Below are positions 5,473 through 6,196 of a DNA stretch of 6,196 bases, in pieces. Source of the DNA: CAYLKS01 sp964384205 [NCBI: uncultured bacterium] (GTDB lineage: Bacteria > JAGOEH01); assembly GCA_964384205.1 (NCBI GenBank), contig CAYLKS010000107.1, forward strand, positions 1 to 6,196, in the 5' to 3' direction. Below the pieces are notes generated by a model, which worked only from the letters and a program-made list of their open reading frames with translations, did not search any database and was not told the origin of the DNA. Both the position numbers and the translations under genes were made by a program. Positions within the stretch are counted from its first letter, which is position 1, and each line of letters begins with the position of its first letter.

Positions 5473-6196
5473 TTAATTATATATCTCCTCTATCAACCTT
5501 GCTATTTTCTTATTGCTAAACTGTGTTTTGAATTTAATTTCTATGGAACTACCAAAAAATTTTTCCGCATGTTTAATCTTTTGACGCTCTTCTTCCCTTA
5601 AGCTTTCTTCATCTGTATTTTTGGTTTCCACAATAAAATACAGTTTTTTATTACCGCCTTTGAAATTTAAAACATACGCAAAATCTGGAGAATAGGTTTT
5701 CCCGCCCGCAACAGGTATTTTAATGGAATTCTTAGGGATTTTTGTAAATACAATTACCTCTCTAAGATTTGTTTTTATATTCTCTTTCTCCAATTCCGAA
5801 TCATAAAATAATTCCTCAAAAAAATAATTATCTGCTACTTTTTCATCTGAGTAAAAGACACCTATTTCCGAAGCAGTAATTTCTTTTTTAATTTCTCCGT
5901 TTTCATTAGTAATCTTTGTAGGATGAATAGAACTTGTAACTTTTTGATATTCTATGCCAAATTTACTTAATGCCTTATACATCAAATAATTATCAAATTT
6001 CTGTTTAAACAATCTAATTGTAGTTTGATTCAGATAATTATTTATATTAAACTTTGAATTTTCCGCAATTTCCAAAAAACAATTATGTAAAGTTTTCATA
6101 TTAACAGTCAATATTTTTGACAACTCTTCTATAAATTCGTAATAACTCATTGTCGAAACAGGTGTTAGTTCATTTCCATAAACAGCAGTTTCTTCT
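5473..6196 (-). CDS. res: Type III restriction enzyme, Res subunit, C-terminal part with PD-ExK nuclease (5' part beyond the window)
   Basis: This is the C-terminal 240 residues of the restriction subunit of a type III system, which cuts DNA after ATP-driven signalling between recognition sites and works in complex with a Mod methylase. The frame stays open through 6196, so the Met at 6148-6150 is internal; the DEAD/helicase motor is off the right edge. Counting from that Met: MSYYEFIEELSK at 1-12 matches the conserved region after the helicase; IPVAGGKTYSPDFAYV lies at 145-160; and LYFIVETKNTD at 170-180 supplies Glu175 and Lys177. With Asp156 these form the PD-(D/E)xK site. The conserved LREEERQKIKHAEKFF (184-199) follows. 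All nuclease residues are present, so this domain looks intact. Mod normally precedes res, which would put it further right on the minus strand. Composition is similar to the neighbouring operon. Confidence 0.92.
   Translation of the reverse strand, partial: EETAVYGNELTPVSTMSYYEFIEELSKILTVNMKTLHNCFLEIAENSKFNINNYLNQTTIRLFKQKFDNYLMYKALSKFGIEYQKVTSSIHPTKITNENGEIKKEITASEIGVFYSDEKVADNYFFEELFYDSELEKENIKTNLREVIVFTKIPKNSIKIPVAGGKTYSPDFAYVLNFKGGNKKLYFIVETKNTDEESLREEERQKIKHAEKFFGSSIEIKFKTQFSNKKIARLIEEIYN

Noticed and set aside
6148-6150. ATG as the start of a separate 225-residue minus strand protein
   Set aside because: The frame continues upstream to the window edge with residues typical of Res, and the domain content is only the C-terminal end of that enzyme.
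1-6196. A new multi-gene system formed by the five operon genes
   Set aside because: Each gene has a known family with its own housekeeping role; tight spacing shows co-transcription but not a joint novel function.

Overview
This window is AT-rich bacterial DNA, roughly 30 % G+C by eye. It is densely coding and has two blocks that converge near its right end. Every internal gene start on the + strand has purine-rich sequence upstream, three of them a strong Shine-Dalgarno, and one gene starts with TTG. That argues against typical Bacteroidetes, which rarely use SD signals. The gene families (a prokaryotic SLC12-type transporter, a DUF1460 amidase-like protein, a WlbA/WbpB-type sugar dehydrogenase) and the composition would fit a low-GC, envelope-building bacterium, possibly a candidate phylum related to the FCB group. 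That placement is an inference with low confidence.

Positions 1-5279 carry five + strand genes in one probable operon. In order they are: a cation-chloride cotransporter-like permease whose 5' end lies outside the window; rpiB, ribose-5-phosphate isomerase B, with a TTG start; a secreted DUF1460 papain/NlpC-like putative peptidoglycan amidase; a short single-module Ppx/GppA phosphatase; and a Gfo/Idh/MocA oxidoreductase of the WlbA/WbpB type (UDP-N-acetylglucosaminuronate 3-dehydrogenase family). The spacings are 12 nt, 24 nt, a 28-nt overlap and 0 nt, so there is no room for internal promoters of ordinary size between genes. The shared theme is loose: ion balance, pentose phosphate, cell-wall turnover, polyphosphate or (p)ppGpp, and surface-sugar precursors. 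It reads as a housekeeping and envelope operon rather than a dedicated pathway.

Positions 5280-5472 are a 193-base, very AT-rich convergent spacer with weak AT hairpins. On the minus strand it also holds a short open stretch ending in QFS-LIEEIY. This matches the C-terminus of the neighbouring restriction gene except for a six-residue gap, so it may be the vestige of another copy or of an older 3' end of that gene.

Positions 5473-6196, minus strand, are the C-terminal 240 residues of a type III restriction enzyme (Res), including its PD-ExK nuclease domain. The helicase part, and any partner modification methylase, lie beyond the right edge. I found no clear sign of an entirely new system. 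The Res 3'-end relic and the identity of the transporter are the points most worth a second look.
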